DNA of 6,957 bases from Herminiimonas sp. (GTDB lineage: Bacteria > Pseudomonadota > Gammaproteobacteria > Burkholderiales > Burkholderiaceae): positions 1 through 6,957 of the forward strand of contig JACMQD010000032.1 in the NCBI GenBank assembly GCA_014377155.1. The letters run 5' to 3'. A model generated the notes under the pieces. It worked only from the letters and a program-made list of their open reading frames with translations. It was not told the origin of the DNA and searched no databases. Both the position numbers and the translations under genes were made by a program. Below, one piece after another: positions 6,371 through 6,957 of this stretch. Position 1 is the first letter of the stretch. Every line of letters begins with the position of its first letter.

Positions 6371-6385
6371 CAATCGGAATGATTG
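6371..6385. repeat. Small stem CAATC-GGAAT-GATTG in the epsF leader
   Basis: Perfect 5-bp arms enclose a 5-nt loop, between the candidate sigma54 site and epsF. It is AT-containing and weak, and could be chance. Confidence 0.2.
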
Positions 6386-6490
6386 TTGTGCGTTACAGTA
6401 TGCAACCCGGCGCACCGCTGAACTATAGGCGCGACGCGAGAAACCACTGACCCAGTTGATTTCTGAACACACCATGGAGAGCTTCACGCG

Positions 6491-6957
6491 ATGGAGGAAC
6501 TATTAACCCAGCTAATTTCTTTTACGAAAGGTATCTGGAAGTATCGCTGGTACGCGATGTCGATCGCGTGGATCGTCATCGCCGCCAGTTGGGTCAAGAT
6601 CTATACTTTGCCTAACAGTTATCAGTCCTCCGCGCGTGTTTACGTGGACACGCAGTCGATCCTGAAGCCGTTGCTTTCTGGCATGACCACCTTGCCCAAC
6701 GTCGATCAGCAAGTGTCGATCATGAGCCGGACATTGATCAGCCGGCCAAACGTCGAACGCGTGATCCGCATGGTGGATTTGGACCTAAAGACGACATCGA
6801 CCAAGGAGCACGAAAAAATGGTTGACGAACTGATGTCGCAAATCCGCATTTTCGGCACCAGCAACGACGACATCTATTCCATCAGCTACACCTACAAGGA
6901 TCCGCAGACGGTCAAGAATGTAGTGCAATCGCTATTAACGATCTTCGTTGAAGGAAG
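6491..6957 (+). CDS. epsF: XrtA-associated polysaccharide chain-length determinant (Wzz/GumC-like), N-terminal part
   Basis: The frame is open from ATG 6491 to the right edge: 155 codons plus two bases, no stop. The start region MEELLTQLISFTKGIW is followed by one transmembrane segment at about residues 20-38, then a periplasmic Wzz-type segment with SSARVYVDTQSILKPLL (46-62), as expected for polysaccharide co-polymerases. The family (TIGR03007, from memory) is about 500 residues and ends in a second transmembrane helix, so about two thirds is missing here. It should set chain length at the inner membrane, between the polymerase and the EpsE exit. The Shine-Dalgarno GGAGA (6476-6480) is 10 nt from the ATG, rather far. 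An out-of-frame ATG at 6474 opens an 10-codon frame that ends at 6506 inside the gene. The gene is divergent from epsE across the 458-nt control region. Confidence 0.93.
   Translation, partial: MEELLTQLISFTKGIWKYRWYAMSIAWIVIAASWVKIYTLPNSYQSSARVYVDTQSILKPLLSGMTTLPNVDQQVSIMSRTLISRPNVERVIRMVDLDLKTTSTKEHEKMVDELMSQIRIFGTSNDDIYSISYTYKDPQTVKNVVQSLLTIFVEG

Larger units (their letters stand above)
6033..6490. other. Divergent non-coding control region between epsE and epsF
   Basis: This 458-nt region is visibly more AT-rich than the flanking genes and contains no credible gene. The longest open frame (87 codons, minus, 6487-6224) starts at a GTG, has no family features and ends in the dyad zone. The region holds several inverted repeats, a sigma54-like site facing epsF and AT-rich -10-like boxes facing both ways, listed separately. 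It must contain the promoters of both epsE (minus) and epsF (plus) unless transcription reads in from outside. Confidence 0.7.

Noticed and set aside
6224..6487. 87-codon minus-strand frame in the divergent region
   Set aside because: It starts at a GTG without Shine-Dalgarno, has low-complexity character without motifs, and overlaps the dyads and the promoter candidate.
6475..6490. Second GG-N10-GC match just before epsF
   Set aside because: Spacing fits sigma54, but the -12 element is poor and the site overlaps the ribosome binding region, so transcription would start inside the gene.

Overview
The window looks like part of an exopolysaccharide (EPS) locus of the XrtA (exosortase A)/PEP-CTERM type, from a Gram-negative, probably beta-proteobacterial (Burkholderiales/Oxalobacteraceae-like) chromosome. 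This rests on family content: a PrsK/PrsR-type two-component pair, an XrtA-associated sugar transferase, a short Wza-like export lipoprotein and a Wzz-like chain-length determinant occur together in EPS-producing, floc- or biofilm-forming beta-proteobacteria. The genus is inferred from protein character only. Neither xrtA itself nor any PEP-CTERM substrate lies inside the window.

Layout. Positions 1-5161 hold four genes read on the minus strand in tight order: a polyprenyl-phosphate sugar transferase (epsB-like), prsK (membrane histidine kinase), prsR (sigma54-type response regulator) and the first 85 codons of a secreted trypsin-like serine protease that runs off the left edge. The gaps are 32 nt, 28 nt and an 11-nt overlap, so this is probably one transcription unit. 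Upstream of it is a 238-nt gap (5162-5399) with two palindromic elements. Next is epsE (minus strand, export lipoprotein). A 458-nt non-coding divergent region (6033-6490) follows, rich in inverted repeats and carrying one sigma54-like -24/-12 match. Last is the 5' part of epsF (plus strand, chain-length determinant), which runs off the right edge.

How the parts fit. The sugar transferase would start the lipid-linked repeat unit at the inner membrane. EpsF would set chain length, and EpsE would form or line the outer-membrane exit. PrsK would sense an unknown membrane or cell state and phosphorylate PrsR, which has an intact GAFTGA loop and so should activate sigma54 promoters. The best sigma54-like site I can find by eye lies in front of epsF. 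A CTGCAC-N11-GTGCAG dyad sits about 100 bp upstream of its predicted start, where an enhancer-binding protein would be expected to bind. This PrsR-to-epsF link is an inference and the most testable idea in the window.

Three of the five intact-start genes appear to use non-ATG starts (GTG for prsR and epsE, TTG for epsB), each supported by a well-spaced Shine-Dalgarno sequence. I see no tRNA, rRNA, CRISPR array, insertion sequence or convincing rho-independent terminator.
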